The notes: generated by a model from the letters alone, not told the origin. Positions 26,521-36,317 are shown, counted from the first letter of the stretch. The stretch: 64,000 bases of DNA from Exiguobacterium aestuarii (GCF_020171655.1 NZ_JAIVAC010000001.1:930001-994000); one strand, 5' to 3'. A program made the numbers and translations.

Positions 26521-26551
26521 AGGCGCCTTCTCAAAGAGAGGGCGCCTTTAT
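26521..26551 (+). terminator. Probable terminator of the MFS gene
   Basis: AGGCGCC-T-TCTC / AGAG-GGCGCCT hairpin; the T tract is short (TTTAT). Confidence 0.6.
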
Positions 26552-27066
26552 GTATAGAACTTTCCACCAAAATATATGGTTGGACTCCCTTTTCGAATAC
26601 AATCGAGTGAAATCACAGATGCAATGGTCGGTTCCGAAAGCGTGATGATTTCTAGAACTGAGTTCAGCCCACAAATGCGATAGTGCGTGAAGATTGTTGA
26701 GTCATCATGTATCACTTCCCAAAATGAGAAACGCGTTCGTTTCAAAAAATCCAAATATCCGGATTGCTCGAATCGCTTGATTTGTGACCCCTCAAACTCA
26801 TCTGACGGTTCATCCATGATTCCATCCGCAAATGACTCTTGAATAGTTTCTAAGTAGATCACGTCTTCAAAACATAGTTTTACATTGATCACTTCTCGCT
26901 GGGAATGAACTCCACCAACTTCGACCCGTTCACGGAATCTCGTGTTTCGCTTCTTCTGGTGATCGAGTAACTGTAATTGAAAAGTAAGACGGCTCGATCC
27001 TAAATCATGTTGAAAATCAAACACGTGCATCATACCGTGATAGAAGAATAAATCTTCGAACTTCAT
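26548..27066 (-). CDS. Hypothetical protein
   Basis: 172 residues, soluble, acidic, mostly beta-like (many alternating hydrophobics such as RLTFQLQLLD, VINVKLCFEDVIYLETI), ending in a HYRICGLNSVLEIITLSEPTIASVISLD segment. No membrane segment or catalytic motif recognised. ATG at 27066 is used because AAGGGGGG is 6 bases upstream. It lies 14 bases after the next gene upstream, so the two form an operon. Size and pairing recall small immunity-like proteins, but nothing in the sequence proves that. Confidence 0.7.
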   Translation of the reverse strand: MKFEDLFFYHGMMHVFDFQHDLGSSRLTFQLQLLDHQKKRNTRFRERVEVGGVHSQREVINVKLCFEDVIYLETIQESFADGIMDEPSDEFEGSQIKRFEQSGYLDFLKRTRFSFWEVIHDDSTIFTHYRICGLNSVLEIITLSEPTIASVISLDCIRKGSPTIYFGGKFYT

Positions 27067-27080
27067 TGTCATCCCCCCTT

Positions 27081-27872
27081 TTAGTCAATTTCGTATTGAA
27101 ACACTCCGACGCCATAGCCACGTTTCAAATCTCCTAAAATAAAAAGTGACAGAATGCTTGCCTCGGTCTCAATCAAAAATCGAAATCCTTCCAACTCATC
27201 ACTCGCCTCAATCATTGTAATCAATTGAAGAAGTTCACCTTCAGATACGTTTGGAAGTTGACAGGTCATCATATACTCATTCGACCACATCCATTTTCCG
27301 TAATGTTCGACACTGTATTCACACTTTGTCACATCTGCCCATCCCTTGAGATCAGTTAGAAATCGACTCTTCTTTAAAACTGTCTGAAATGAAGTGACGT
27401 TTAGTAATTTGAATAGTCGCAAGAGGAATGTCTCAGATGACTGTACTTTCGGCAACCCGAATTCCCTCCAATGACTATCCGATGATAGTTTATACAAGTC
27501 TTCACTCTTTAGTGAAGACGAATCAGGGTCATGAAAGTCTCGACTATTAGCACATAAGAAATCAATAGTCGAGATACTTTGTTCATTTGGATAATCGACT
27601 CGTGCATGTGTTGAATAGATCTCACGACGATACGGATCATACAACAAGAGAAGTCGACCCTCTATATACACGCCCAACGGCAAGGTCAAATCAACGTACC
27701 GAAGTCGTCCTAATTGTGACTTAGTGACAATCACGTCAAGTTCACAGTAATCTGTGACTCGATACGAACCGACAGGCAATCGACTCAAATAGTCTGTTTT
27801 CAATGTGAACAGATCCATTATCTGAAATGAGTTCACCTTTAGATGCTCAACGTTTATTTCATCAAAATTCAA
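27081..27872 (-). CDS. Hypothetical protein
   Basis: 263 residues, soluble, no signal peptide, with segments SQLGRLRYVDLTLPLGVYIEGRLLLLYDPYRREIYST and WREFGLPKVQSSETFLLRLFKLLNVTSFQTVLKKS. I do not recognise a family. The start is TTG at 27872 with AAAGGGG 8 bases upstream. First gene of a two-gene unit with the 26548-27066 gene; divergent from the DUF4256 gene. It could work together with its partner (for example sensor and partner, or toxin and immunity), but this is speculative. Confidence 0.7.
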   Translation of the reverse strand: MNFDEINVEHLKVNSFQIMDLFTLKTDYLSRLPVGSYRVTDYCELDVIVTKSQLGRLRYVDLTLPLGVYIEGRLLLLYDPYRREIYSTHARVDYPNEQSISTIDFLCANSRDFHDPDSSSLKSEDLYKLSSDSHWREFGLPKVQSSETFLLRLFKLLNVTSFQTVLKKSRFLTDLKGWADVTKCEYSVEHYGKWMWSNEYMMTCQLPNVSEGELLQLITMIEASDELEGFRFLIETEASILSLFILGDLKRGYGVGVFQYEID

Positions 27873-27960
27873 TTTGGATTCCCCTTTCTCACAATGGATA
27901 AGACAAACTGTAGCGATTCATATCGTATACTAGAAGAAACAAATGATCGGAGTGATTCCC

Positions 27961-28509
27961 ATGTCGAAGCTTTCACACGAAGAAACTCTCGAGTTATTAA
28001 ATACGTTAGAGTCTCGCTTTACCGAAAACGTTGAACGTCATCCTGACCTCATCTGGTCAGACGTATTGGAACGAATTCAAGTTAATCAGGACAAGTTGGC
28101 TACACTCTCCTTAATGGAACAGACAGGAGGCGAACCCGACGTGATACGTCTAGCTAACGGAGATCTCGCTTTTTGCGACTGTTCAGTCGAGAGTCCGAGC
28201 GGTCGACGAAGCCTCTGTTATGATGAACCCGCTCTTGAGGCACGTAAGAAGAACAAACCCGCCGGAAGCGCGATCGCCTTATCTGAACAGATGGGCATAA
28301 CCCTTCTCGACGAAGAAACATACCGACATTTACAAACATTCGGTGCATTCGATTTGAAGACTTCGAGTTGGATTCACACACCGGACACCATTCGTCAAAA
28401 AGGTGGAGCCCTGTTCTGCGACCGCCGTTATGATCACACCTTCGTCTATCACAATGGTGCAGACTCTTATTATGCGGCTCGAGGATTTAGAGGAATGATC
28501 ACGATTTAA
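27961..28509 (+). CDS. DUF4256 domain protein
   Basis: 182 residues covering the whole DUF4256 domain: LSHEETLELLNTLESRFTENVERHPDLIWSDV, GEPDVI, the CDCSVESPSGRRSLCYDEPALEARKKNKPAGSA block and a C-terminal Gly-rich ALFCDRRYDHTFVYHNGADSYYAARGFRG. Function is unknown; conserved Cys (FCDC, LC, FC) and His residues could bind metal. ATG at 27961 follows GGAGTG. Monocistronic. Confidence 0.85.
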   Translation: MSKLSHEETLELLNTLESRFTENVERHPDLIWSDVLERIQVNQDKLATLSLMEQTGGEPDVIRLANGDLAFCDCSVESPSGRRSLCYDEPALEARKKNKPAGSAIALSEQMGITLLDEETYRHLQTFGAFDLKTSSWIHTPDTIRQKGGALFCDRRYDHTFVYHNGADSYYAARGFRGMITI

Positions 28510-28538
28510 GCAAGGCATTGCGCCTTGCTTCTTTTTTA
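28508..28538 (+). terminator. Intrinsic terminator of the DUF4256 gene
   Basis: Nine-base stem AAGCAAGGC / GCCTTGCTT with a 5-base loop and CTTTTTT tail. Confidence 0.88.
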
Positions 28539-29030
28539 TCGGCATAACCAACTAAGGAATTGCGGAATATACATGATGAAAAACAAACTGACAGGAATCA
28601 TTGCAATTAATCTTAACACCCATATAGTTCTACTTTTGAACTTCCGAGAGTAAAACAACAATGCACCAAACGTAATCGCATTCGCTGTCACATTCGGTTC
28701 TTCTATTCCGTTCTTAATCCATTGCCTGAAAAAAACCTTCCATCCAGGAAAGGATTCAAGGGCGAACGATTCATCGAAACTCGGTGTAAGATTGTATTTT
28801 AGCCTTACAAACCAGGCTCCTATATAAACAGAGATGAATAAGATTGCGTAGGACATGAGGGCGAAGTTCCACAATTTCTCTTTCCACCCCTCACTCCGAA
28901 CGTACAAGACATACATCACAATCATGACGCTAAAGATCACATTTATGATGAATGGTGGTGAAATGGTTAGAATGGAAAACGTCTCTCGATCTAACACCAT
29001 TCCCACTTGAAATATTCCTTGCTGAAACAT
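28536..29030 (-). CDS. Small membrane protein of unknown function
   Basis: 164 residues with four hydrophobic segments (about 21-43, 53-74, 112-127, 137-160), polar loops, and no recognised motif. Segment WKEKLWNFALMSYAILFISVYIGAWFVRLKYN is amphipathic at the membrane edge. The start codon at 29030 has a poor ribosome site, so a downstream start is possible. Its 3' end abuts the DUF4256 terminator. No link to neighbours can be argued. Confidence 0.6.
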   Translation of the reverse strand: MFQQGIFQVGMVLDRETFSILTISPPFIINVIFSVMIVMYVLYVRSEGWKEKLWNFALMSYAILFISVYIGAWFVRLKYNLTPSFDESFALESFPGWKVFFRQWIKNGIEEPNVTANAITFGALLFYSRKFKSRTIWVLRLIAMIPVSLFFIMYIPQFLSWLCR

Positions 29031-29164
29031 AGCTTTTCCTCGCTCTTTTTGATTTATAAAAATCTAATAATACGGTAATTGAAATATCAAAGAAAATGCT
29101 ACATTTCTCGTTTACCCTATCTATGCTCTATCTGAATATAATCGATTTCGTGTACAGATCCCAT

Positions 29165-29193
29165 CAAAAAACTGCAGACAGATTGTCTGCAGT
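29165..29193 (-). terminator. Intrinsic terminator of the tdh-kbl operon
   Basis: Ten-base stem ACTGCAGACA / TGTCTGCAGT followed by T6 on the minus strand. Confidence 0.9.
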
Positions 29194-29199
29194 CAACGT

Positions 29200-30381
29200 T
29201 TACGCGTGTAGTGTCACATTCAATTCTTCTGCGACTGTTTTGAACGCTTCTAGTGCACGTTCGAGGTCATCTCTTGTGTGCTCCGCTGTGACGATGGTCC
29301 GGATGCGTGCTTTTCCGCGCTCAACTGTTGGGAAAGCGATACTCTGTGCAAATACGCCATGCTCTTTCAGTTTGTCCGAGAACGTATGCGCGAGTGTCTC
29401 TTCACCAAGCATGACCGGAGTGATCGGTGTTGTCGCATGTCCGATATCGAAGCCGAGGTCGCGTAGTCCGTTCTTGAAAAATTCCGTGTTCGCCCACAAC
29501 TTGTCGAACAACTCTTCTTCCTCTTTCATGACACGGATTGCTTCACGGTTCGCAGCAACAACTGCCGGTGGATGTGATGTCGAGAAGAGGAATGGACGAC
29601 CTTTGTGGATCAAGTAATCGCGTACGTCTTGTGAACAGGCAACATACCCGCCTAAGACACCGATTGCTTTTGAAAGCGTTCCGACCTGTAACGCGACACG
29701 ACCGTCCAAACCGAAGTGGTTGACCGTTCCGCGACCGTTCTTCCCGAGAACGCCGGATGCGTGCGCATCATCGACCATGACCGCAGCATCATATTTCTCT
29801 GCAAGTTCGACAATCGCCGGAAGTGGTGCGATGTTCCCGTCCATCGAGAACACACCGTCCGTTACGACGAGACGTGTCCGATAATCTTGTGTCTCTTTTA
29901 ATGACTTCTCCAAGTCTTCAAGATCGACGTGCTTATAAATGCGTCGCGCTGCTTTCGTAAGACGAATCCCGTCGATAATCGACGCATGGTTGAGTGCGTC
30001 ACTGATGACGACATCTTCCGGTCCGAGAAGTGCAGACAAGACCCCGAGGTTCGTCGCGAATCCTGATTGGAAGACGAGCGATGCTTCCGTGTGCTTGAAC
30101 TCTGCGAGTTCGCGCTCAAATGCTTCGTGCATCTCGAGAGTACCGGCAATCGTCCGGACCGATCCTGTTCCCGCACCGTACTGTTCGACCGCTTCAATCG
30201 CTGCCTGCTTCAAACGTGGATGGTTCGCAAGTCCAAGGTAGTTGTTTGATGACAGCTGGACGAGCGACTTCCCGTCGATTGTCACTTCGTTCCCTTGTGC
30301 CGATTCGAGTGGGACGAGCTTACGGAACGTCCCCTGTTCTTTCATCTCATTGATTGCTTCTGTAATATGTTCAAATGCCAT
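29200..30381 (-). CDS. kbl: Glycine C-acetyltransferase (2-amino-3-ketobutyrate CoA ligase)
   Basis: 393 residues, alpha-oxoamine synthase family, PLP enzyme. Marks: [18 protein letters not shown], the PLP-phosphate region [21 protein letters not shown] and the Schiff-base lysine in [13 protein letters not shown]. It splits 2-amino-3-oxobutyrate with CoA into glycine and acetyl-CoA, the second step of threonine breakdown. It follows tdh by 13 bases, the classic operon. A close relative is 8-amino-7-oxononanoate synthase (BioF), but the tdh neighbour settles the call. Confidence 0.95.
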   Translation of the reverse strand: MAFEHITEAINEMKEQGTFRKLVPLESAQGNEVTIDGKSLVQLSSNNYLGLANHPRLKQAAIEAVEQYGAGTGSVRTIAGTLEMHEAFERELAEFKHTEASLVFQSGFATNLGVLSALLGPEDVVISDALNHASIIDGIRLTKAARRIYKHVDLEDLEKSLKETQDYRTRLVVTDGVFSMDGNIAPLPAIVELAEKYDAAVMVDDAHASGVLGKNGRGTVNHFGLDGRVALQVGTLSKAIGVLGGYVACSQDVRDYLIHKGRPFLFSTSHPPAVVAANREAIRVMKEEEELFDKLWANTEFFKNGLRDLGFDIGHATTPITPVMLGEETLAHTFSDKLKEHGVFAQSIAFPTVERGKARIRTIVTAEHTRDDLERALEAFKTVAEELNVTLHA

Positions 30382-30394
30382 GTTGTTTCCCCCT

Positions 30395-31471
30395 TTAAGG
30401 TATTAAGACGACCTTCCCACATTTCCCTGCCCGCATGAGTTCGAACCCTTTTTCGAACTCTTCGAGCTTGAAGACGTGCGTGATGATCGGTTCTACGTTC
30501 AACTGACCCGTCGCGAGCATCGTCGAGACTTGCCCCCACGTCTCGTACATCTTCCGTCCTGTGATCCCTTGGACACGGACACCTTTAAAGACAACATCAC
30601 GCGTGAGGTCGATGGCGACCGGACGAGCTGGGAGTGACAGTACGTTGACATCCCCGCCTGCCGTGACCATTTTGAACGCCTGGTCGATCGCAATCGGATG
30701 ACCGCTCATCTCACAGACGACGTCGATTCCATCTCCATCCGTCTCCCGTTCGATCAATTCGAGCGGATTTTCTTCTAAGCTGTTGATGACGACATCCGCT
30801 CCCATCTCTTCAGCAAGTTTCAAACGATACGGATTGACGTCAATCGCATAAACGCGACTCGCGCCAGCTGCTTTGGCAACACCTACCGCCATGAGACCGA
30901 TTGGTCCACATCCGACGATGGCGACCGATTTGGCGGATACGTCACTCGCTAGCACCGTGTGCACCGCGTTCCCTAGCGGTTCTTGAATCGAGGCGAGTTT
31001 CGTTGGCATCGACTCCGGGTTCACCCATAGGTTCTCTTCAGGCATAACGACATACTCTGCAAAACAACCTTGCGTGTCCACACCGATGATTTTTGTATTT
31101 TTACAGATGTGATATTGTCCACGCAAACATTGTTTACACTGATGACAGACGATATGCGTCTCAGCGGATACGGTCTGTCCGATTTTGATGCGCTTCGTCC
31201 CTTCCCCGAGTGCCACGACTTCTCCCGAAAACTCATGACCGAATATATACGGTGGTTTGACACGGCTCTGTGACCATTCATCCCACTCATAGATATGAAC
31301 ATCGGTCCCGCAAATCGATGTCGCTTTGACTTGAATAAGTACTTCTCCAGGCCCCGGCGTCGGAACTGGTACGTCGACCAGTTTAGCCCCAAATCCGGCC
31401 GTGTGTTTTTGAATCGCTTTCATTACTGGTGTCGTTGTTTCCTTCTCTTTGGTTGACACGAGTTGTTCCAT
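30395..31471 (-). CDS. tdh: L-threonine 3-dehydrogenase
   Basis: 358 residues, zinc-dependent MDR. Catalytic zinc ligands appear in [14 protein letters not shown] and FGHEFSGEV; the structural zinc lobe is [15 protein letters not shown]; the NAD site is [19 protein letters not shown]. It oxidises threonine to 2-amino-3-oxobutyrate, the substrate of Kbl downstream. The start at 31471 is preceded by AGAGGGGG; it gives about 16 extra residues compared with E. coli Tdh. An imperfect palindrome GAACGATACGTTC lies upstream (31505-31517) but was not assigned. Confidence 0.95.
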   Translation of the reverse strand: MEQLVSTKEKETTTPVMKAIQKHTAGFGAKLVDVPVPTPGPGEVLIQVKATSICGTDVHIYEWDEWSQSRVKPPYIFGHEFSGEVVALGEGTKRIKIGQTVSAETHIVCHQCKQCLRGQYHICKNTKIIGVDTQGCFAEYVVMPEENLWVNPESMPTKLASIQEPLGNAVHTVLASDVSAKSVAIVGCGPIGLMAVGVAKAAGASRVYAIDVNPYRLKLAEEMGADVVINSLEENPLELIERETDGDGIDVVCEMSGHPIAIDQAFKMVTAGGDVNVLSLPARPVAIDLTRDVVFKGVRVQGITGRKMYETWGQVSTMLATGQLNVEPIITHVFKLEEFEKGFELMRAGKCGKVVLIP

Positions 31472-31593
31472 TGAAAACGTCCCCCTCTTGTCTCTTATGA
31501 TCGAACGATACGTTCTTTATCATCTTGTCATAAAATGACGAAACTGAGAAGATGCATCATGATTTTTTTATGACATTCTTCTGAGAGTTCGTC

Positions 31594-32214
31594 TTAACAC
31601 GTCTCACTCAACTGATGTGAGATATCACCAATCGTCACTTCTTTATATTGATTGTTCGAATACTCAATCACTGTCAAGCTCGTTCCTTCAATCTCATCAT
31701 CAAACCACAACTCAGATATATTCGCTTCTCTGATTTCTCGTAATATCGCTTGAATCACCATTCCGTGTGTCACAACCAGAACATTGCCACTCGTATTCGC
31801 TTGAATGATGTGTTGCATCGCGGATGAAACACGATTCGTGAATGTCAACATGGCTTCCCCATGATTCAATCGATGGTCATATTGACTCGGATTTGACCAA
31901 AATGTTTCAAATACATCTATTCGTTCGATTTCGTCTTCTGCCTTCCCTTCCCAAACACCAAACGAGATTTCATCCAACTCATCTAAAATATGTATCGGTG
32001 AATCTAACGATACGTCCATCGCTTCTAACGTTTGAATGGCTCTACCACTGGGACTCACATAAACGGTCTCAAAAGCAATCGTTTGAAGTCGGTTTCCTAA
32101 CTTCTCCGCATTCAAGATTCCCTCGCTCGTTAACGGCGAATTTTGCCGACCTTGTAAACGCCTTTCTTTATTCCACTCTGTCTGTCCATGTCTGACGATA
32201 TATAACGTTAACAC
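31594..32214 (-). CDS. Histidine phosphatase family protein (phosphoglycerate mutase-like)
   Basis: 206 residues. RHG motif in YIVRHGQTEWNKERRLQGRQNSPLT, second catalytic His in VLVVTHGMVIQAILRE, and YVSPSGRAIQTLEAM. It resembles broad-specificity phosphatases (PhoE/GpmB-like); substrate unknown. The longest frame starts ATG 32223, but AAAGG touches that codon; GTG at 32214 is spaced 9 bases and gives VLTLYIVRHG, the family N-terminus. It sits between tdh and spoVS with a terminator upstream, so it has its own transcription. Confidence 0.85.
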   Translation of the reverse strand: MLTLYIVRHGQTEWNKERRLQGRQNSPLTSEGILNAEKLGNRLQTIAFETVYVSPSGRAIQTLEAMDVSLDSPIHILDELDEISFGVWEGKAEDEIERIDVFETFWSNPSQYDHRLNHGEAMLTFTNRVSSAMQHIIQANTSGNVLVVTHGMVIQAILREIREANISELWFDDEIEGTSLTVIEYSNNQYKEVTIGDISHQLSETC

Positions 32215-32239
32215 CTTAATCATCCTTTCACATCAGCAT

Positions 32240-32275
32240 TAAAAAGAGGAGCCATCCGCGCCGATGGCTCCTCTT
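32240..32275 (-). terminator. Intrinsic terminator of the ymdB-spoVS operon
   Basis: Thirteen-base stem AAGAGGAGCCATC / GATGGCTCCTCTT with T5 on the minus strand. Confidence 0.9.
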
Positions 32276-32304
32276 CACAAGAATAGGACCTATGTCCCGA
32301 CCGC

Positions 32305-32565
32305 TCATCGTGGCTCAATGATGAGCTTGATGGCAGTACGTTCCTCTCCGTCAATCATAATATCGGTAAAGGCTGGAATGCAAATCAAATCGAGACCGCT
32401 TGGCGCGACGAAGCCTCTGGCGATCGCGACGGCTTTGATGGACTGATTCAGCGCACCTGCCCCAATCGCCTGTATCTCACACGTTCCTTTTTCACGTAGC
32501 ACACCCGCTAAAGCACCCGCAACGGAGTTAGGGTTCGATTTTGCCGAAACTTTGAGTACGTCCAT
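32305..32565 (-). CDS. spoVS: Stage V sporulation protein S
   Basis: 86 residues, the exact family length: MDVLKVSAKSNPNSVAGALA, then QAIGAGALNQSIKAVAIARG and an IIEPR end. SpoVS is an Alba-like small protein, very conserved also in non-sporulating bacteria; in B. subtilis it affects sporulation stage V and cell separation. ATG at 32565 with GAGGGGG upstream rules out the 10-residue longer frame. It follows ymdB by 26 bases, the conserved rny-ymdB-spoVS order, and ends in a terminator. Confidence 0.95.
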   Translation of the reverse strand: MDVLKVSAKSNPNSVAGALAGVLREKGTCEIQAIGAGALNQSIKAVAIARGFVAPSGLDLICIPAFTDIMIDGEERTAIKLIIEPR

Positions 32566-32591
32566 TCTTGTTTCCCCCTCGGGTAGGTTGT

Positions 32592-33386
32592 TCAATCAAA
32601 CCAGACGGTCTGATCATCTAGGTGTATTCGTTCGATTTTTGTCGCTCGTTTCGTCTGATCATCGATTGTAATGAAAACTCCATTAAGTTGTTCCCGTCCC
32701 TCAGCAACTTCAAACCGAACTGGGAGTTGTGTCATAAATTTTTTTAAAACAACGGATGCATCCATCCCGAGTACCCCGTCAAGTGGACCCGTCATCCCGA
32801 CGTCGGTAATATACGCTGTCCCGTTCGGCAAGACACGTTCATCTGCCGTCTGTACGTGCGTATGCGTCCCGACTACAGCTTGGGCACGCCCGTCAAGGTG
32901 ATACCCCATCGCAATCTTTTCACTTGTCGCCTCGGCATGGACATCAACGAAGATGGCGTCTACCTCGTCACGCACTTCTTCGACGAGACGGTCGACGGTA
33001 CGGAACGGACAGTCAAGAGACGGCAAAAAGACATTCCCCATGACATTGATGACAGCCAATTTCTTTCCATTTTGTTTTAACTTCATCATCCCGACCCCAG
33101 GTGTCCCGTCCGGATAGTTTGCTGGACGGACGATCCGGTCGGCATCGTCAATCCAATCAAAGATGTCACGGTTATCCCACGTATGGTTCCCCATCGTCAC
33201 CCCATGGAAGCCGAGTTCTAAAAACTGTTGATAAATCTTTTTTGTGAGACCACGACCGTTTGCCGCATTCTCACCGTTGACGAGCATGAACGTCGGGTTG
33301 TATTTGTCTTTCAAACGACCAATCTGATTGCTCAAAATATCTCGACCGGGTTTCCCGACGACATCACCGATAAATAAAATTTTCAT
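32592..33386 (-). CDS. ymdB: YmdB family cyclic-nucleotide phosphodiesterase / metallophosphoesterase
   Basis: 264 residues, TIGR00282-type calcineurin-like phosphoesterase. Metal ligands are visible in FIGDVVGKPGRD, VNGENAANGRGLT, GVTMGNHTWDN, FVDVHAEATSEK and VVGTHTHVQTADERV. The B. subtilis protein acts on 2',3'-cyclic nucleotides and influences biofilm versus motility decisions. RBS GGGAGGATTTT before ATG. Separated from rny by a terminator, so read-through or its own promoter drives ymdB-spoVS. Confidence 0.93.
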   Translation of the reverse strand: MKILFIGDVVGKPGRDILSNQIGRLKDKYNPTFMLVNGENAANGRGLTKKIYQQFLELGFHGVTMGNHTWDNRDIFDWIDDADRIVRPANYPDGTPGVGMMKLKQNGKKLAVINVMGNVFLPSLDCPFRTVDRLVEEVRDEVDAIFVDVHAEATSEKIAMGYHLDGRAQAVVGTHTHVQTADERVLPNGTAYITDVGMTGPLDGVLGMDASVVLKKFMTQLPVRFEVAEGREQLNGVFITIDDQTKRATKIERIHLDDQTVWFD

Positions 33387-33406
33387 ATAAAATCCTCCCT
33401 CAAACA

Positions 33407-33431
33407 GAAAAAGCGGAGAAATTCTCCGCTT
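33407..33431 (-). terminator. Terminator/attenuator after rny
   Basis: AAGCGGAGAA / TTCTCCGCTT hairpin with TTTTTCTG tail on the minus strand, directly after the rny stop. Confidence 0.8.
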
Positions 33432-33434
33432 CGT

Positions 33435-34997
33435 TTACTTCGCATAATCGACGGAACGTGTTTCACGAATAACCGTCACTTTAATTTGTCCAGGATAATC
33501 GAGTTCATCTTCGATTCGTTTACAAATATCGCGTGCCATCTTACCGGCGACGACATCGTCGACGACGTCAGGGCGAACGATAATTCGAACTTCACGTCCC
33601 GCTTGAATCGCATACGATTTCTCGACACCTTCAAACGACTCACAGATTGACTCGAGTCGTTCGAGACGGCGAATGTAGCTTTCTAGCGTCTCTTGACGAG
33701 CTCCAGGGCGAGCTGCCGACAAGGCATCAGCTGCTGCGACTAGTACTGCAATCGTCGATGTCGCCTCGACGTCCCCGTGGTGGGAAGCAATCGAGTTGAT
33801 AACGACCGGATGTTCCTTGTACTTCGTTGCAAGCTCTACTCCGATTTCGACGTGACTGCCCTCGACTTCGTGGTCGATCGCTTTTCCGATATCGTGCAAG
33901 AGTCCAGCTCGCTTCGCGAGTGTGACGTCTTCCCCGAGTTCGGCTGCCATCATCCCGGCAAGATGTGCCACCTCGACCGAGTGAGACAAGACGTTCTGTC
34001 CATAACTCGTACGATAGCGCATGCGACCGAGTGTCTTGACGAGGTCTGGATGGAGTCCGTGAATACCGGCTTCGAAAGTAGCTTCTTCTCCGTACTCACG
34101 AATGCGCTCATCGACTTCACGACGAGACTTCTCCACCATCTCTTCAATGCGAGCCGGGTGGATGCGCCCGTCTTGAACGAGTTTTTCGAGCGTCATTTTG
34201 GCGATTTCACGGCGAACCGGATCGAAACCTGACAAAATGACCGCTTCTGGCGTGTCATCGATGATGAGGTCAATTCCAGTCAGCGTCTCGAGTGTTCGGA
34301 TGTTACGTCCTTCACGCCCGATGATGCGACCTTTCATCTCATCACTCGGTAAGTTGACAACGGATACCGTCGTCTCCGCGACATGTTCAGCAGCGTATCG
34401 TTGCATCGTGAGAGATAAGAGGTGTTTCGCTTTTTTATCCGCTTCTTGTTTTGCTTTTTGCTCGATTTCTTTTTGAAGGAGAGCAGCATCGTGAAGCGCT
34501 TCCTGCTTCGCTTCGTCCATGATGATGGTACGTGCTTCATCTTTCGAGAGGGCTGCCACGCGTACAAGTTCTTGGCGTGCCTCTTCGTATAAGTCCTCCA
34601 CTTTGCTTTCGAGCATTTCTGCTTCACGTTTGCGTTTTTCGAGCCCGCGCTCCTGTTCATCTAGCGAATCTTCTTTCCGCTCGAGCATATCTGCTTTGCG
34701 GTCGAGAAGCTCTTCTTTTTGAACGAGGCGATTCTCTTTCACTTTCTGGTCTTCGCGACGTTCACGCAATTCTTGTTCCGTCTCATTGCGAAGTTGAATC
34801 ATCTCTTCTTTTACTTCAAGCCGTGCTTCTTTTTGCATCGCTTCCGATTGTTGTTTTGCTTGTTCTACAATCTTAGTCGCTTCCGTCTCGGCACCTTGAA
34901 TCTTCGCTTCGGCGATCGATTTACGCACAAAAAAACCTGCAACAAAAGCTATCGGCAAAAGGAGGATCAGAATAAGCCAGTATAGCCATTCCATCAT
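33435..34997 (-). CDS. rny: Ribonuclease Y
   Basis: 520 residues: N-terminal membrane anchor (about 3-23), long charged coiled coil (about 25-205, rich in EEL/RKAD), KH domain ([27 protein letters not shown]) and HD domain with [10 protein letters not shown] (His-Asp pair). Membrane-bound endonuclease that starts mRNA decay in Firmicutes. GGGAGG lies 5 bases before ATG 34997 and 8 before ATG 34994; either may be used. Own promoter and terminator; ymdB and spoVS follow as in B. subtilis. Confidence 0.96.
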   Translation of the reverse strand: MMEWLYWLILILLLPIAFVAGFFVRKSIAEAKIQGAETEATKIVEQAKQQSEAMQKEARLEVKEEMIQLRNETEQELRERREDQKVKENRLVQKEELLDRKADMLERKEDSLDEQERGLEKRKREAEMLESKVEDLYEEARQELVRVAALSKDEARTIIMDEAKQEALHDAALLQKEIEQKAKQEADKKAKHLLSLTMQRYAAEHVAETTVSVVNLPSDEMKGRIIGREGRNIRTLETLTGIDLIIDDTPEAVILSGFDPVRREIAKMTLEKLVQDGRIHPARIEEMVEKSRREVDERIREYGEEATFEAGIHGLHPDLVKTLGRMRYRTSYGQNVLSHSVEVAHLAGMMAAELGEDVTLAKRAGLLHDIGKAIDHEVEGSHVEIGVELATKYKEHPVVINSIASHHGDVEATSTIAVLVAAADALSAARPGARQETLESYIRRLERLESICESFEGVEKSYAIQAGREVRIIVRPDVVDDVVAGKMARDICKRIEDELDYPGQIKVTVIRETRSVDYAK

Positions 34998-35071
34998 GTT
35001 CACCTCCCTTTCGCAAGGTTATTTTATTTTTTTAATAAGTGAGTAACGCAGGCAAGCCCGCGCATAACTTT

Positions 35072-35100
35072 ATTGTACTTATTTAAGAGAGAGAATGCAA
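35072..35100 (-). promoter_or_regulatory. rny promoter
   Basis: Minus strand TTGCAT and TACAAT with 17 bases between, 75 bases before the rny start. A small GC-rich hairpin (CGCGGGCTTGCCTGCG) occupies the leader. Confidence 0.7.
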
Positions 35101-35143
35101 TGCACGGACAGGATAGAACTACCAATTGCCTAAAAATTATACT

Positions 35144-35176
35144 AAAAAAATCTCACTCGGATGATTCCGAGTGAGA
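35144..35176 (-). terminator. Intrinsic terminator of recA
   Basis: Ten-base stem TCTCACTCGG / CCGAGTGAGA with T7 on the minus strand. Confidence 0.92.
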
Positions 35177-35184
35177 CCATGTGC

Positions 35185-36234
35185 TTATTCGTCATCAAGA
35201 AGTGAGAGAACTTCGTCGTCTTCACCTTCAACTGTGACTGTTTTTTCCCCGTTCAAGCCGTAGTGATCACGAATTTGACGTTCCACTTCGGCCGCGATGG
35301 CTGGATTTTCTTTCATGTATTGTTTCGCATTTTCACGACCTTGACCGAGACGCTCCTCGTTGAACGAGTACCATGCACCGCTCTTTTGAACGATATCGAG
35401 GTCTGCACCGATGTCGATGAGTTCCCCTTCACGTGAAATCCCTTCACCGTACATGATGTCTACTTCCGCCGTCTTGAATGGTGGTGCGATCTTATTTTTT
35501 ACAATCTTGATCTTCGTACGGTTCCCGACCATATCTTGACCTTGTTTGAGCGTTTCTGCACGACGTACTTCGAGGCGTACTGAAGAGTAGAACTTCAAGG
35601 CACGACCACCAGGTGTCGTTTCCGGGTTACCGAACATGATTCCAATTTTCTCACGAATTTGGTTAATGAAGATGACGATTGTTTTCGATTTGTTCGTTGC
35701 ACCAGACAATTTACGAAGTGCCTGAGACATCAAACGAGCTTGAAGACCGACGTGCGAGTCCCCCATCTCCCCTTCGATTTCGGCTTTAGGTACGAGTGCT
35801 GCAACCGAGTCGACGACGAGGATATCAACTGCTCCCGAGCGAACGAGCGCTTCAGCGATCTCGAGCGCCTGTTCCCCTGTATCTGGCTGAGAGAGCAACA
35901 ACTCATCGATGTTGACGCCAAGATTTTTAGCATACTTTGGATCGAGTGCATGCTCGGCATCGACAAATGCAGCTTGACCGCCACGTTTTTGAACTTCTGC
36001 AATCGCATGAAGGGCAACAGTCGTCTTACCTGAAGATTCTGGTCCGTACACTTCAATGACACGACCGCGTGGATATCCACCCGCTCCAAGTGCGACGTCG
36101 AGGGCAATCGACCCAGAAGGGATGACCGATACTTGCTGGTCTGTATTTTCACCAAGGCGCATAATCGAGCCTTTACCGAATTGTTTCTCAATTTGGCGCA
36201 ATGCCATTTCTAACGCTTGTTTACGATCACTCAT
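35185..36234 (-). CDS. recA: RecA recombinase
   Basis: 349 residues. Walker [10 protein letters not shown] at residues 64-72, Walker [13 protein letters not shown]2-loop region [37 protein letters not shown] and an acidic tail ([14 protein letters not shown]). It forms filaments on single-stranded DNA for strand exchange and activates LexA self-cleavage. Good AAGGAGG site. It has its own consensus promoter with a LexA box just upstream, so it is SOS-induced independently of cinA. Confidence 0.98.
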   Translation of the reverse strand: MSDRKQALEMALRQIEKQFGKGSIMRLGENTDQQVSVIPSGSIALDVALGAGGYPRGRVIEVYGPESSGKTTVALHAIAEVQKRGGQAAFVDAEHALDPKYAKNLGVNIDELLLSQPDTGEQALEIAEALVRSGAVDILVVDSVAALVPKAEIEGEMGDSHVGLQARLMSQALRKLSGATNKSKTIVIFINQIREKIGIMFGNPETTPGGRALKFYSSVRLEVRRAETLKQGQDMVGNRTKIKIVKNKIAPPFKTAEVDIMYGEGISREGELIDIGADLDIVQKSGAWYSFNEERLGQGRENAKQYMKENPAIAAEVERQIRDHYGLNGEKTVTVEGEDDEVLSLLDDE

Positions 36235-36266
36235 AGATAAATGAGCCTCCTTTAATTGATACTTTC

Positions 36267-36295
36267 ATTATACGTGAACATATAGCGATACACAA
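36267..36295 (-). promoter_or_regulatory. recA promoter
   Basis: Minus strand TTGTGT and TATAAT (perfect -10), 17-base spacer, 33 bases from the recA ATG. Confidence 0.85.
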
Positions 36296-36303
36296 GTTTT
36301 TTA

Positions 36304-36317
36304 CGAACATTTATTCG
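36304..36317. promoter_or_regulatory. LexA box of recA
   Basis: CGAACATTTATTCG matches CGAAC-N4-GTTCG with one mismatch and lies 8 bases upstream of the recA -35 box. It overlaps the stop codon of cinA. Confidence 0.75.

Noticed and set aside
31505-31517. Palindrome GAACGATACGTTC upstream of tdh as a LexA box
   Set aside because: The spacing between half-sites is five bases instead of four, and tdh is not a known SOS gene.
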